Shown: positions 29,773 through 40,133, counted from the stretch's first letter. The stretch is 64,000 bases of DNA from Pseudomonas deceptionensis (GCF_900106095.1 NZ_FNUD01000002.1:1199501-1263500); one strand, 5' to 3'. Notes: a model not told the origin generated them from the sequence alone. A program made the numbers and translations.

Positions 29773-29825
29773 GCCGGCAACGCTGTTTGCCTTCAGCTTT
29801 AAAACGGGATCTCAGGACCTGATCG

Positions 29826-31883
29826 ATGACCACAGCCAATACCGCTAAACCAATGGAAGGGTCGCGCAGTCGTTCGCAGATCATCGTGCTTTTTATCGCC
29901 CTGATCGTGTTCATCATGCTGTTGTTCGCCAACTTTGCTTACCTCAATACCCAGTCCAACTACGACAAGCAATACATCAGCCACGCGGGTGAATTGCGCG
30001 TCTTGTCCCAGCGCATTGCCAAGAACGCCACTGAAGCCGCCGCCGGTAAAGCCGCCGCGTTCAAGCTGCTGATTGATGCGCGCAACGATTTCAGCCAGCG
30101 CTGGGGTTATCTGAAAAAAGGCGATCCGGTCACCGGCCTGCCCCCCGCGCCCCCAGCCGTACACAAGGAAATGCAGGCCGTTCAGCGTGACTGGGAGCTG
30201 CTGCTGAACAACGTCAATGCCATTTTGGCCAGTGAGCAAACCGTACTGTCGCTGCATCAGGTGGCCGCGACGCTGGCCGAGACCGTGCCGCAGTTGCAGG
30301 TCGAATACGAGAAAGTCGTCGATATCCTCCTGCAGCGTGGCGCACCAGCCAGCCAGGTGGCGTTGGCCCAGCGTCAGTCGTTGTTGGCCGAGCGGATATT
30401 GGGTGCGGTCAATACGGTGCTGGCCGGCGACGAAAATGCCGCCCAGGCGGCCGGTGCCTTCGGGCGGGATGCCAATCGCTTCGGGCAAGTGCTCAACGGC
30501 ATGCTCGAAGGCAATGAAGGGCTCAGGATTTCCCAGGTCGAAGACAAGGACGCCCGGGCCCGCTTGCAGGAGATTTCGGAGCTGTTCCAGTTTGTGTCCG
30601 GTTCGGTGGATGAAATCCTCGAAACCTCGCCGCAGCTGTTTCACGTGCGTGAGGCGGCGAACACCATTTTCAGCCTGTCCCAAACCCTGCTCGATGAAGC
30701 GTCGACCCTGGCCAACGGTTTTGAAAACCTCGCCAGCGGGCGCTCACTCGACATTATCGGCGGCTATGTACTGGGTTTGCTGGCCCTGGCATCGATCATC
30801 CTGATTGGCTTGGTGATGGTGCGTGAAACCAATCGGCAACTGCGCGAAACCGCCGAAAAGAACGAGCGTAACCAGACCGCGATCATGCGTTTGCTGGACG
30901 AGATTGCCGACCTGGCCGATGGCGACCTGACCGTGACCGCCTCGGTGACGGAGGACTTCACGGGGGCCATCGCCGACTCGATCAACTACTCCATCGACCA
31001 GTTGCGCGAGCTGGTGGCGACCATCAACCTCACTGCGGGCCAGGTGGCAGCAGCCGTGCAAGAAACCCAGGCCACCGCCATGCAGTTGGCTGAGGCCTCA
31101 GAACATCAGGCCCAGCAAATCGCCGAGGCGTCGGGGGCGATCCAGCAAATGGCCCACTCCATCGACCAGGTGTCGGCCAACGCTTCCGAATCTTCGGCGG
31201 TGGCCGAGCGTTCGGTGGCCATTGCCAACAAGGGCAACGAAGTAGTGCACAACACCATTCATGGTATGGACAACATCCGCGACCAGATCCAGGACACGGC
31301 CAAGCGGATCAAACGTTTGGGCGAGTCTTCCCAGGAAATCGGCGACATTGTCAGCCTGATTGATGACATTGCCGACCAAACCAATATTCTGGCGCTGAAC
31401 GCGGCGATTCAGGCCTCGATGGCCGGGGATGCCGGGCGCGGGTTTGCCGTGGTGGCCGACGAAGTGCAGCGCCTGGCCGAGCGTTCGTCGGCTGCAACGC
31501 GCCAGATAGAAACCCTGGTGCGGGCGATTCAGGCCGATACCAACGAGGCGGTGATTTCCATGGAGCAAACCACTACTGAAGTGGTGCGTGGTGCCCGCCT
31601 GGCCCATGACGCCGGGGTGGCGCTGGAAGAGATCGAAGGCGTGTCGCAAAACCTCGCCGATCTGATTCAAAGCATCTCCAATGCGGCGCAACAGCAGACG
31701 ACCTCAGCCGCGCAGATTTCCTTGACCATGAACGTGATTCAGCAAATCACCAATCAAACCTCGTCCGGCTCCACCGCAACCGCAGACAGCATTGGCAACC
31801 TGGCCAAAATGGCCAGCCAGCTGCGGCGTTCGGTGTCGGGCTTCACCTTGCCCGCCCCGTCAAAAGACCAGGGGCCAAAGTAG
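29826..31883 (+). CDS. pilJ: Type IV pilus chemoreceptor PilJ
   Basis: A 685-residue methyl-accepting chemotaxis protein of the Chp pathway. One membrane helix is at about 20-42 ([19 protein letters not shown]), then a periplasmic PilJ-type sensor region with two helical bundles. A second membrane helix is near 313-334 ([22 protein letters not shown]), followed by a HAMP-like segment and the signalling domain. The hairpin tip reads [27 protein letters not shown]. The signalling domain has Gln/Glu pairs, yet no pilK or chpB adaptation gene lies in this cluster. Confidence 0.95.
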   Translation: MTTANTAKPMEGSRSRSQIIVLFIALIVFIMLLFANFAYLNTQSNYDKQYISHAGELRVLSQRIAKNATEAAAGKAAAFKLLIDARNDFSQRWGYLKKGDPVTGLPPAPPAVHKEMQAVQRDWELLLNNVNAILASEQTVLSLHQVAATLAETVPQLQVEYEKVVDILLQRGAPASQVALAQRQSLLAERILGAVNTVLAGDENAAQAAGAFGRDANRFGQVLNGMLEGNEGLRISQVEDKDARARLQEISELFQFVSGSVDEILETSPQLFHVREAANTIFSLSQTLLDEASTLANGFENLASGRSLDIIGGYVLGLLALASIILIGLVMVRETNRQLRETAEKNERNQTAIMRLLDEIADLADGDLTVTASVTEDFTGAIADSINYSIDQLRELVATINLTAGQVAAAVQETQATAMQLAEASEHQAQQIAEASGAIQQMAHSIDQVSANASESSAVAERSVAIANKGNEVVHNTIHGMDNIRDQIQDTAKRIKRLGESSQEIGDIVSLIDDIADQTNILALNAAIQASMAGDAGRGFAVVADEVQRLAERSSAATRQIETLVRAIQADTNEAVISMEQTTTEVVRGARLAHDAGVALEEIEGVSQNLADLIQSISNAAQQQTTSAAQISLTMNVIQQITNQTSSGSTATADSIGNLAKMASQLRRSVSGFTLPAPSKDQGPK

Positions 31884-31910
31884 TGCGGCGCAATTCTGAC
31901 TGGAGTCGTT

Positions 31911-34900
31911 ATGGTTGACCGGCACGACTATGTGGCCCTTGAGTGGGTTAAAGGCGAAATTGCCCACACCTTGAAACAGGCCGCCCTGGCGCTGGACGCC
32001 TACGCGCAGCAGCCATCTGCCGACACGCTGGCGCAGTGCCTGACATGCATTCATCAAGTGCATGGCAGCTTGCTGATGGTCGAGTTCTACGGTGCCGCCT
32101 TGCTGGCTGAAGAGATGGAGCAACTGGTGATTGCCCTGCAGCAGGGCCGCGTCAGCCAGCTCGATGAAGCCCTGCGTTTATTGCATCAAGCCTTCAGCCA
32201 ATTGCCCTTGTACCTGGACCGCGTGCACAGCGCCCGGCGGGACTGGCCGTTGGTGGTGTTGCCGTTGCTCAACGACTTGCGCACCGCCCGTGGCGAGGCA
32301 CTGCTCTCGGAAACCAGCCTGTTCAGCCCGCCCTTGCAGGTCTTGCCCGCACTGAGCGCGGCCGAGCTGGCCCGGTTGGCGCCGGCTGAATTGCCGCGTC
32401 AGTTGCGCACGCTGCGCCACACCTTGCAGGCCGCGTTTCTGGGTTTGCGACGGGGGGAGGCGGTGCAGGCCAATCTGGAGCAGATGGCCGGTGTGTTCGC
32501 GCAACTTCAAACCCTGTGCCAGGGTTCGCCGCTCAACGCCCTGTGGAAAATCGCTGCGGCGCTGGTGGACGGCATGTTCAAAGGCCGGGTGCCCAACAGC
32601 CCGGCCCTGCGCAGCCTGCTGAAAAAATCGGACAAGGAACTCAAGCGTCTGCTGGAGCAGGGCATGGTGGCTGTCAACCAGCCTGCGCCCGAAGAGCTGC
32701 TCACCAGCCTGCTGTTTTACATCGCCAAGGCCGAGCACCCGACCTCGAAAATGCTTGCGCTGAAAAACCACTACGAGCTGGATGAAGCCATGCCGGATGC
32801 GGCGATGGTCGATGAAGAACGGGCGCGGCTGGCCGGCCCTGACCGCGACGCGATGCGCTCTGTTGTGGCGGCATTGTGCGAAGAACTGGTGCGGGTCAAG
32901 GAGCGCCTTGACCTGTTTGTGCGCAGCGACCGCTCGCACGTCTCGGAGCTGAGCAGCCTGATGGCGCCCCTGCGCCAGATCGCCGATACCCTGGCCGTGC
33001 TGGGTTTTGGTCAGCCGCGTAAAGTGATCATCGACCAATTGGCAGTGGTGCAGAGCATGGCCCAGGGTCAGCGCGAACCCACTGATGCGGTGTTGATGGA
33101 CGTCGCGGCGGCCCTGCTCTACGTCGAAGCCACACTGGCGGGCATGGTCGGCAGCGTTGAGCCTTCGCAGCGCGAAGAGAGCCGCTTGCCCACCACCGAC
33201 CTGATGCAAATCCATCAGTTGGTGATCAAGGAATCGCGGATCGGTCTGGAAGAAGTCAAAGACCTGATCACCGACTATCTGGCGGCGGACCGCGACCTCC
33301 AGCACTTGCAGCCCGTGCCCGGACTGCTGACGCAAATCCGCGGTGCATTGGCGATGATCCCGCTGAGCCGCGCCGCCAGCTTGCTGCAAGCCTGCCATGA
33401 CTATCTGGGTGAGCACGTGCTGCTGGGAGCGGCTACCCCCACGGCTCAGCAGCTGGACCACTTGGCCGATGCGCTGATCAGCATCGAGTACTACCTGGAG
33501 CGTCTGGCCCTGGACCCCGGTGCCGCGGGTGAGCGGGTGCTGGATCGAGCCGCAGACAGCCTGAAGGCGCTGGGGTACGCCCCGGCCCGGAGCCAGCAAC
33601 CGTTGCTTGACGATGTGCTGGTGCAGCAGGCCCCGCCGCCACTCGATGGCCCCGAAGACGAGCAGAGCCTGGCCGAGGTGTTGGCCAGCCCGTTGTCGGT
33701 GCTTAATCCGCCCGCGCAACACATGCCCACCAGCTTGTTGCCGCCGCCGGTGGATGAAGACCCGGTGGATGAAGAGTTGCTGGAAGTCTTTCTGGAAGAA
33801 ACTGACGAAGTACTGATCACGCTGCACGATTACTTGCCGCAATGGGTGGCCAACCCTGCGGACAGCGCCGCACTGGCAGAGCTGCGGCGCGGCTTTCATA
33901 CCCTCAAGGGCAGCGGGCGAATGGTGCGGGCCCTGGTTCTGGCCGAGTTGGCGTGGGCGGTGGAGAACCTGCTGAATCGAGTGATCGAAGGCAGCGTGGC
34001 GCCGGGGCCGCAGACCTATCAGTTGCTGGAAGACGCGTTGGTGATGCTGCCGGAGCTGATCCAGGCGTTTGCCGAGCAAAGCCAGCGTCAGCGTGAAGAC
34101 GTCGACCAGTTGGCCGTGCGGGCACAGCGCCTGGCCAAGGGTGAGCCGCAGCCGCTGCTGATCGCCCGGGACACCAACAGCTTCGACCCGCAGTTGCTGG
34201 ATATCTTCCGGCAGGAGGCCCAGGCCCACCTCGAACGTCTTGACCGTTTTCTGGACCAGGCCCACGAGCAATTGCCGCTGTACGCCAGTGATGACTTGCA
34301 ACTGGCCATGCACACCCTCAAAGGCAGCGCGCACATGGCGGGCGTGGTGCGCATGGCCGAACTTGCCGCGGCGATGGATCACCTGGTGCGTGAGTACAAG
34401 GCCCATAACATTACCTTGGGGCAGGATGAAATCGAGTTGCTGCTGGAGGCCGACGGCCTGCTGCATCGTGGTCTCAAGCAACTGGACCTTGATCCGCTGG
34501 CCGAGATCCACGGTGCCCGTTCCTTGATTGAACGCACTGAGCAACTGATCGCCAGGCGCCTGGAAGCCTTGCTCAATGCCCCTGCGAGCCACTGGGTGGC
34601 CAAGCGCGATCCACAGCGTATCAGCGAGTTTCTGGCCCAGAGCATGGACATCCTGTTTGATGCCGAAGACCTGCTGAAAAACTGGCAGCAGAACCCCCAT
34701 CAGCGCGACGGGCTCGACACCCTGTTGAACGAGCTGACCACCTTGGCCGAGTCCGCGCACCTGCTGGGCTTGCAGCCCATTGATGCGCTGTGTGAAGCCT
34801 TGCTCGACCTGTATGGCGCCGTTGAAGAAAGCAGCCTGGCGGCCAGTGAACGATTTTTTCAGGCCGCCGATGACGCCCAGGAAGGGCTGATCAACATGCT

Positions 34901-37829
34901 CGATCAACTGGCTGCGGGACAGGAAATCACCCCGCAACCCAAGTTGATCCACGCCTTGCACGCGTTGCTGCATGAAGGGTTGGCACCTGATGCCACGGGG
35001 CTGATTCGCCGTGATGGCGGCCAGACCCTGGACATCACCGAGCTGGGGGCCGCCACCGAGCAGTTGGGGGGCGGCCAGGATGATGAATACGACGAGGAAA
35101 TCGTCGAGATCTTCCTCGAAGAGGCGGTGGATATTCTTGAAAGCGCCGGGCAGAGCCTGCAGCGCTGGCTGAGCGCTCCTGACAGTCAGGCTTCGTTGTC
35201 TTCCTTGCAGCGCGATTTGCACACCCTCAAGGGCGGTGCGCGCATGGCCGGGATCGAGCCGATTGCCGAACTGGCCCATGAACTGGAGCATCTGTACGAG
35301 GGCCTGCTGGACCGGCGCTTGAATGAAAGCCCGGCCCTGGGCCACTTGCTTGAGCGCAGCCATGCACAGCTGGCGGTGATGCTCGAACAACTGCAGCACC
35401 AGCAACCCTTGCGCGAGCCTTATGAGCTGATCGAGGCCATTCGCGGGTTTCGTCTGTACAGCCAGTCGCCTGCCGAGCCGGGCAGCATTGCGGCAGAGTC
35501 TGAGCCTGAAGTTGCGCAGAGCGGTGGCGACCGGGAACTGCAGGACATCTTCCTGGATGAAGCCTTCGACATTCTCGAAAGCTCCGGTGCGGCCCTGTTG
35601 CGCTGGCAAGCCGACCCGCAGAACCACCTTGAGGTCGAAAACCTGCTGCGGGACCTGCACACCCTCAAAGGCGGTGCGCGCATGGTTGAGGTTGCCGCCA
35701 TTGGCGACTTTGCCCACGAACTTGAAACCCTCTTCGAAGACATCTCCGTAGGGTTTCTGGCGCCCAGCGCCGAACTGTTTCTGTTGTTGCAGCGCTGCCA
35801 CGACCAGCTTGCGCAAATGTTCGATGCGATGCGCAGCGGCCAGCCGTTGCCTTCGCCCCAGGCGCTGATCGAACAGATCCGCCAGATTGAACGCAACACC
35901 CGCCAGGAGGCAGCCGCCAGCACACAGCCCCCGGCGCCGCACAAGCCTGAGCCTGCTGGCGGGCAATTGGCCGAAGGTGAACGCACCGGGCTGGACACCC
36001 TCAAGGTGCCGGCCGAGTTGCTGGAAGACCTGGTCAACCTGGCGGGTGAAGCCTCCATCATCCGGGGGCGCATTGAGCAGCAGGTCAACGACGGCCAGGT
36101 TGCCCTCAACGAAATGCAGACCACGCTTGAGCGGATGCAGGATCAACTGCGCCGGCTCGACAGCGAAACCCAGGGCCGCCTGCACAGCCGCCCGCACACC
36201 GAAGCCGACGGTGTGGCCTACGACGAATTTGACCCGCTGGAAATGGACCGCCATTCCCTGCTGCAGCAACTGTCCCGCGCCTTGTTTGAATCAGCCTCGG
36301 ACTTGCTCGACCTAAAGGCCACACTGGCGGCGCGTACCAGTGATGCCCATGGCCTGCTGCAAAAACAGGCCCGGGTGAACACCCAGTTGCAAGAAGGCCT
36401 CATGGGCACGCGCATGGTGCCGTTCGAGCGTGTGTTGCCGCGCCTCAAACGCGTCGTGCGCCAGGTTGCCAGCGAACTGGGCAAGCAGGTTGAGTTCAGC
36501 GTGATCAATGCCGAAGCCGAAATCGACCGCAACGTTCTGGAGCGCATGGTTGCGCCGCTGGAACACATGTTGCGCAACGCCGTCGACCACGGCCTCGAGC
36601 CCGCCGGCATCCGCCAGGCCAGTGGCAAGCCGGAGCGCGGCCTGATCAGCCTGGAACTGTCGTATGAGGGCGGCGACGTGGTGTTCGACATGCGTGACGA
36701 TGGCGCCGGCGTGCCCCTTGAAGCCGTGCGCCGCAAAGCCATTTTGCGCGGTCTGCTGGACCCCGATGCGCCGGCCAGCGACCGCGAGGTGTTGCAGTTC
36801 ATCTTGCAGCCGGGGTTCTCCACCGCAGAAAAAATCACCCAGATCTCCGGGCGCGGCGTCGGCATGGACGTGGTTCACGAAGAAGTGCGCCAGCTGGGCG
36901 GTAGCATGACCATCGACTCGGTGGCCGGGCAGGGTGTGCACTTCCAGATTCGCCTGCCGTTCAGTGTCTCGCTCAACCGCGCATTGATGGTGCAATGCGC
37001 TGACGAGCAATACGCCATCGCGCTCGACACCGTCGAAGGCATCGTGCGCGTGATGCCCAACGAGCTGGAAGGCTATTACCAGCTCAACCCGCCGCTGTAT
37101 CACTACGGCGGGCAAACCTACGAATTGCGTTACCTAGGCGAGCTGTTGCAAACCGTGGGCAAACCCAAGCTCGTGGGCGAGAGTCATTCCTTGCCGGTGT
37201 TGCTGGTGCATTGCCAGGATCAGCGCGTGGCGTTGCAAGTCGACGCCCTGGCGGGCTCACGCGAGATCGTGGTCAAAAGCCTCGGCCCGCAATTTACCGG
37301 GGTTCAAGGGTTGTCGGGTGCAACCATTCTGGGGGATGGCCGGGTGGTGCTGATCCTCGATCTGATGGCCTATATTCGTGCCCACCAAGCGCGACAGCCG
37401 CTACAGCGGGCGCATCACGAGGCGGTCGGGGCGCTGGAGTTCACCCCGGCCGTACGCCCGCCGCTGGTACTGGTGGTCGATGACTCGGTCACCGTGCGCA
37501 AAGTCACCAGCCGTCTGCTGGAACGCAACGGCATGAACGTCATCACGGCCAAAGACGGGGTGGATGCCATGAGCGTGCTGGAAGAGCACATCCCCGACCT
37601 GATGCTGCTGGACATTGAAATGCCGCGCATGGACGGCTTCGAAGTCGCCACCCGCGTGCGCAACGACCCGCGCCTCAAAGACCTGCCGATCATCATGATC
37701 ACCTCGCGCACCGGGCAGAAACACCAGAACCGGGCGATGGCCATTGGCGTCAACGACTACCTGGGCAAACCGTATCAAGAGTCGGTGTTGCTGGAACGCA
37801 TCGCCTACTGGAGCAATTTCCATGCTTGA
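31911..37829 (+). CDS. chpA: Hybrid histidine kinase ChpA of the Chp chemosensory system
   Basis: A 1972-residue CheA-type hybrid kinase. Four canonical HPt domains carry HTLKG with His at about 663, 801, 1104 and 1250. An N-terminal domain has HQVHG in place of HTLKG, and at least two further helical units lack the His. Then come a dimerisation helix pair (TLKVPAELLEDLVNLAGEA), the HATPase domain (N box near 1556, DDGAGVPLEAV, GRGVGMDVV), a CheW-like domain, and a C-terminal receiver with phosphorylated Asp1901 (LLLDIEMPRMDG). P. aeruginosa ChpA is about 2470 residues with more HPt-like units, so this one is shortened in its HPt array. Confidence 0.95.
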   Translation: MVDRHDYVALEWVKGEIAHTLKQAALALDAYAQQPSADTLAQCLTCIHQVHGSLLMVEFYGAALLAEEMEQLVIALQQGRVSQLDEALRLLHQAFSQLPLYLDRVHSARRDWPLVVLPLLNDLRTARGEALLSETSLFSPPLQVLPALSAAELARLAPAELPRQLRTLRHTLQAAFLGLRRGEAVQANLEQMAGVFAQLQTLCQGSPLNALWKIAAALVDGMFKGRVPNSPALRSLLKKSDKELKRLLEQGMVAVNQPAPEELLTSLLFYIAKAEHPTSKMLALKNHYELDEAMPDAAMVDEERARLAGPDRDAMRSVVAALCEELVRVKERLDLFVRSDRSHVSELSSLMAPLRQIADTLAVLGFGQPRKVIIDQLAVVQSMAQGQREPTDAVLMDVAAALLYVEATLAGMVGSVEPSQREESRLPTTDLMQIHQLVIKESRIGLEEVKDLITDYLAADRDLQHLQPVPGLLTQIRGALAMIPLSRAASLLQACHDYLGEHVLLGAATPTAQQLDHLADALISIEYYLERLALDPGAAGERVLDRAADSLKALGYAPARSQQPLLDDVLVQQAPPPLDGPEDEQSLAEVLASPLSVLNPPAQHMPTSLLPPPVDEDPVDEELLEVFLEETDEVLITLHDYLPQWVANPADSAALAELRRGFHTLKGSGRMVRALVLAELAWAVENLLNRVIEGSVAPGPQTYQLLEDALVMLPELIQAFAEQSQRQREDVDQLAVRAQRLAKGEPQPLLIARDTNSFDPQLLDIFRQEAQAHLERLDRFLDQAHEQLPLYASDDLQLAMHTLKGSAHMAGVVRMAELAAAMDHLVREYKAHNITLGQDEIELLLEADGLLHRGLKQLDLDPLAEIHGARSLIERTEQLIARRLEALLNAPASHWVAKRDPQRISEFLAQSMDILFDAEDLLKNWQQNPHQRDGLDTLLNELTTLAESAHLLGLQPIDALCEALLDLYGAVEESSLAASERFFQAADDAQEGLINMLDQLAAGQEITPQPKLIHALHALLHEGLAPDATGLIRRDGGQTLDITELGAATEQLGGGQDDEYDEEIVEIFLEEAVDILESAGQSLQRWLSAPDSQASLSSLQRDLHTLKGGARMAGIEPIAELAHELEHLYEGLLDRRLNESPALGHLLERSHAQLAVMLEQLQHQQPLREPYELIEAIRGFRLYSQSPAEPGSIAAESEPEVAQSGGDRELQDIFLDEAFDILESSGAALLRWQADPQNHLEVENLLRDLHTLKGGARMVEVAAIGDFAHELETLFEDISVGFLAPSAELFLLLQRCHDQLAQMFDAMRSGQPLPSPQALIEQIRQIERNTRQEAAASTQPPAPHKPEPAGGQLAEGERTGLDTLKVPAELLEDLVNLAGEASIIRGRIEQQVNDGQVALNEMQTTLERMQDQLRRLDSETQGRLHSRPHTEADGVAYDEFDPLEMDRHSLLQQLSRALFESASDLLDLKATLAARTSDAHGLLQKQARVNTQLQEGLMGTRMVPFERVLPRLKRVVRQVASELGKQVEFSVINAEAEIDRNVLERMVAPLEHMLRNAVDHGLEPAGIRQASGKPERGLISLELSYEGGDVVFDMRDDGAGVPLEAVRRKAILRGLLDPDAPASDREVLQFILQPGFSTAEKITQISGRGVGMDVVHEEVRQLGGSMTIDSVAGQGVHFQIRLPFSVSLNRALMVQCADEQYAIALDTVEGIVRVMPNELEGYYQLNPPLYHYGGQTYELRYLGELLQTVGKPKLVGESHSLPVLLVHCQDQRVALQVDALAGSREIVVKSLGPQFTGVQGLSGATILGDGRVVLILDLMAYIRAHQARQPLQRAHHEAVGALEFTPAVRPPLVLVVDDSVTVRKVTSRLLERNGMNVITAKDGVDAMSVLEEHIPDLMLLDIEMPRMDGFEVATRVRNDPRLKDLPIIMITSRTGQKHQNRAMAIGVNDYLGKPYQESVLLERIAYWSNFHA

Positions 37830-38277
37830 CCATCGCGTGGGCAGCCTGACCGGCCTGTTGCTCCCCCTGGCGGATCGCTATCTGTTGTTGCCCAACGTTG
37901 CGATTGCCGAACTGATCGGCTGGCAGCGCGGCGACCCCAGCAGCGACTCCCCGCCCTGGCACCTGCGCCAGATCACCTGGCGCGACCACCAACTGCCGCT
38001 GATCAGCTTTGAAGCGGCCTGTGGCAGCCCCATCGTGATAGGCGAGCGGGCGCGCATCGTGGTGCTTAACACCTTGGGCGGCGATCCCCGGCTCAAATTT
38101 ATCGCCATGGTGGTGCAAGGCATCCCGCGCTCCTACCGGCTCGATAGCCAACTGAGTTTTGTCGACGTGCCGCTATGCCCGCTGGAGCGCGCGGCGGTGC
38201 AGGTGGGCGACCACGTGGCGAAGATCCCGGACTTGCTGGCGCTGGAGAGGTTGGTACGCGGGGAGAGCGCCTTGTAG
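37822..38277 (+). CDS. chpC: CheW-like adaptor ChpC, C terminus cut by a repeat
   Basis: A 151-residue CheW-domain protein that in P. aeruginosa couples further receptors to ChpA. LTGLLLPLADRYLLLPNVAIAELIGW is the first strand pair and RARIVVLNTLGGDPRLKFIAMVVQGIPRSYRL the core. The start overlaps the chpA end by 8 bases. The stop codon TAG lies inside the first bases of a family A palindromic repeat, so the repeat defines the end of this protein. No chpB lies between chpA and chpC. Confidence 0.92.
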   Translation: MLDHRVGSLTGLLLPLADRYLLLPNVAIAELIGWQRGDPSSDSPPWHLRQITWRDHQLPLISFEAACGSPIVIGERARIVVLNTLGGDPRLKFIAMVVQGIPRSYRLDSQLSFVDVPLCPLERAAVQVGDHVAKIPDLLALERLVRGESAL

Positions 38278-38380
38278 CCGCTGACGAGGGGCGGGGCTGT
38301 GATGGGCGGCGAAGCGGCCCAGGTATGATGAAGGTCCTTCGGCCCTTGTCGCAGCCTCGCTACGCTCCTCAGCGGCTACA
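38273..38380. repeat. Palindromic repeat, family A, copy 4, overlapping the chpC stop
   Basis: Ends are TGTAGCCGCTGACGAGG and CCTCAGCGGCTACA, inverted, with an internal AAGGTCCTTCGG block shared with other copies. Its first bases contain the chpC stop codon (TAG at 38275-38277). Confidence 0.85.
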
Positions 38381-38498
38381 CGTTTTGTGCAGATGGTGCT
38401 GTCGACGAACGTGGCATTGCCCTTTAAGTTCGCAACCTTGACCCTTATCTCCTATCAAAGTGACGCAGTCGCACAATCAGTTCTTGAGGATGTTGCAC

Positions 38499-39116
38499 AT
38501 GTATCACGGCGAAAAACTTAACGCCTGGACTCACCTGCTGGGGGCTGTTGCAGCCACAGTGGGCAGTATTTGGTTATTGGTGATGGCGTGCCTCGATGGC
38601 AGCCCGCAGAAGATTGTGAGTGTGGCGATTTATGGCGTCACGCTGGTGTTGCTGTACAGCGTTTCAACCGTGTACCACAGCGTGCGCGGGCGCTCGAAGG
38701 TGATCATGCAGAAGTTCGATCATCTGTCGATTTACCTGCTGATCGCCGGCAGTTACACGCCGTTTTGCCTGGTCACGTTGCACGGGCCCTGGGGTTGGTC
38801 GCTGTTCGGGATCGTGTGGGGCATGGCGGTGATCGGCATGCTGCAAGAGATCAAGCCGCGCTCCGAGGCGCGCATTCTGTCCATCGTGATTTACGCGGTG
38901 ATGGGCTGGATTGTGCTGGTGGCCGTCAAGCCGTTGCTGGCGGCACTGGGCACCGCCGGCTTTATCTGGCTGGCCACGGGCGGGGTGATGTACACCGTGG
39001 GGATTATCTTTTTTGCCCTGGACCACCGCCTGCGCCACGCCCACGGCATTTGGCACCTGTTCGTGATTGCCGGCAGCCTGCTGCACTTTGTGGCCATCGC
39101 GCATTATGTGATCTGA
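38499..39116 (+). CDS. Hemolysin III family (PAQR-like) membrane protein
   Basis: A protein of 205 residues with seven hydrophobic helices, of the HlyIII/YqfA family. GEKLNAWTHLLGAVAATVGS carries the first conserved His, VSTVYHSVRGRSKVIMQKFDHLSIYLLIAGSYTPF the second and third (SxYH and DH), and HAHGIWHLFVIAGSLLHFVAIAHYV the C-terminal His cluster. These likely bind zinc, as in PAQR proteins. Despite the name no cytolytic role is implied. Start chosen at 38499 with GAGG nine bases before; a GTG at 38460 and ATG at 38490 are in frame. Confidence 0.85.
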   Translation: MYHGEKLNAWTHLLGAVAATVGSIWLLVMACLDGSPQKIVSVAIYGVTLVLLYSVSTVYHSVRGRSKVIMQKFDHLSIYLLIAGSYTPFCLVTLHGPWGWSLFGIVWGMAVIGMLQEIKPRSEARILSIVIYAVMGWIVLVAVKPLLAALGTAGFIWLATGGVMYTVGIIFFALDHRLRHAHGIWHLFVIAGSLLHFVAIAHYVI

Positions 39117-39117
39117 T

Positions 39118-39966
39118 TCAGGGCAATTTTTTAGTGTCACTGCGAACTTGCGCGTGACTGATCAGGGCAAAAATAAAGCTGCCACCGATGATATTGCCGG
39201 CCAGGGTCGGGCCGGCAAATATCAGCCAGAAGTCCTTCCATGGCAGTTCGCCCGCAAACACCAGATACGACACTTCGGCCGTACCGACCACGATGTGGGT
39301 GAAGTCCCCCAGGGCCATCAGGTAGGTGATGAGGATAATGATCCACATCTTGGCGCTTTCCATGGACGGGATCATCCACACCATCGTCGCGATCATCCAG
39401 CCTGAGATGATGCCCTTGGAAAACATCTGACTGACGTCGTTTTCCATGACCTTGTGCCCTATTTCCAGAAAGGCCTTGTCGGTCTGGGTGTCGAAGATCG
39501 GCAGGTGCAACATCACATAAGCCACCAGCAAGGTGCCGATCAGGTTGCCCACCAGCACCACGGCCCACAATCGGAACAGCCGCCCGAAATTGCTCAGCGT
39601 GGGTTTGCTCATAATCGGCAATACGGCAGTGAGGGTGTTTTCGGTGAACAGTTGCTGGCGGGAAAGGATGACGGCCAAAAAACCTGCGCAGTAGCCGAAG
39701 CTGGCAATGACCTTGAAGGCTTCGCCACTGGGCAGGCGCGAGTTGAGCAAGCCCATGGCCATAAGCGACAGGCCCATCGTGAGCCCGGCGGCCAGCGCTG
39801 ACCAGAACAAGGCGGCGATGCTGCGCTCCAGTTCCTGGTCGCCCTGCAAGCGGATGATTTCGTGCAAGACCGCTGCACGCGGTGGCTGGTTTTTGGTGAC
39901 GTCGTGCTCTTCTTCAGCCGACAGGTTGGGGGTTTTGCCGGACTTTTTGGTATCCATGAGCTTCAT
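39118..39966 (-). CDS. Formate/nitrite transporter (FNT) family membrane protein
   Basis: A 282-residue FNT-family channel with six hydrophobic helices after a 50-residue charged cytoplasmic N terminus. RSIAALFWSALAAGLTMGLSLMAMGLL is the first helix, SRQQLFTENTLTAVLPIM the conserved loop, GNLIGTLLVAYV another helix, and AEVSYLVFAGELPWKDFW and GPTLAGNIIGGSFIFALISH the end. The long N terminus and LFTENT motif resemble E. coli YfdC, whose substrate is unknown, more than FocA or NirC. It converges with the hemolysin-III gene with one base between the stops. Confidence 0.85.
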   Translation of the reverse strand: MKLMDTKKSGKTPNLSAEEEHDVTKNQPPRAAVLHEIIRLQGDQELERSIAALFWSALAAGLTMGLSLMAMGLLNSRLPSGEAFKVIASFGYCAGFLAVILSRQQLFTENTLTAVLPIMSKPTLSNFGRLFRLWAVVLVGNLIGTLLVAYVMLHLPIFDTQTDKAFLEIGHKVMENDVSQMFSKGIISGWMIATMVWMIPSMESAKMWIIILITYLMALGDFTHIVVGTAEVSYLVFAGELPWKDFWLIFAGPTLAGNIIGGSFIFALISHAQVRSDTKKLP

Positions 39967-40023
39967 GACCGTTGCGTGTGTAAAGGTACGACACGCATGG
40001 ACTGTAGCTGTTCACTCAAAGCC

Positions 40024-40133
40024 TGCAGCCGCTGCCGCAGGCTGCGACAAGGGCCAAAGGACCTTCGCTTCACTCTGCAACAACGGGGCCGCTTCGCAGT
40101 CCGTCGCAGCCTCGTACCTCGTCAGCGGCTACA
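40024..40133. repeat. Palindromic repeat, family A, copy 5
   Basis: Ends TGCAGCCGCTGCCGCAGG and TCAGCGGCTACA with inner GCTGCGACA / GTCGCAGC. It lies between the start of the FNT gene and the stop of the thioesterase gene. Confidence 0.85.

Noticed and set aside
32178..36269. A 1363-codon open frame on the strand opposite chpA
   Set aside because: It mirrors the codon pattern of chpA, has no ribosome site or known domain, and its composition is that of a GC-rich antisense frame.
38499..39116. A true hemolysin
   Set aside because: The name is historical; the helices and His pattern indicate a PAQR-like membrane protein.
39118..39966. Assignment of the FNT protein as formate channel FocA or nitrite channel NirC
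   Set aside because: The long charged N terminus and the absence of pfl or nir genes nearby make this unsupported; it looks more like YfdC.
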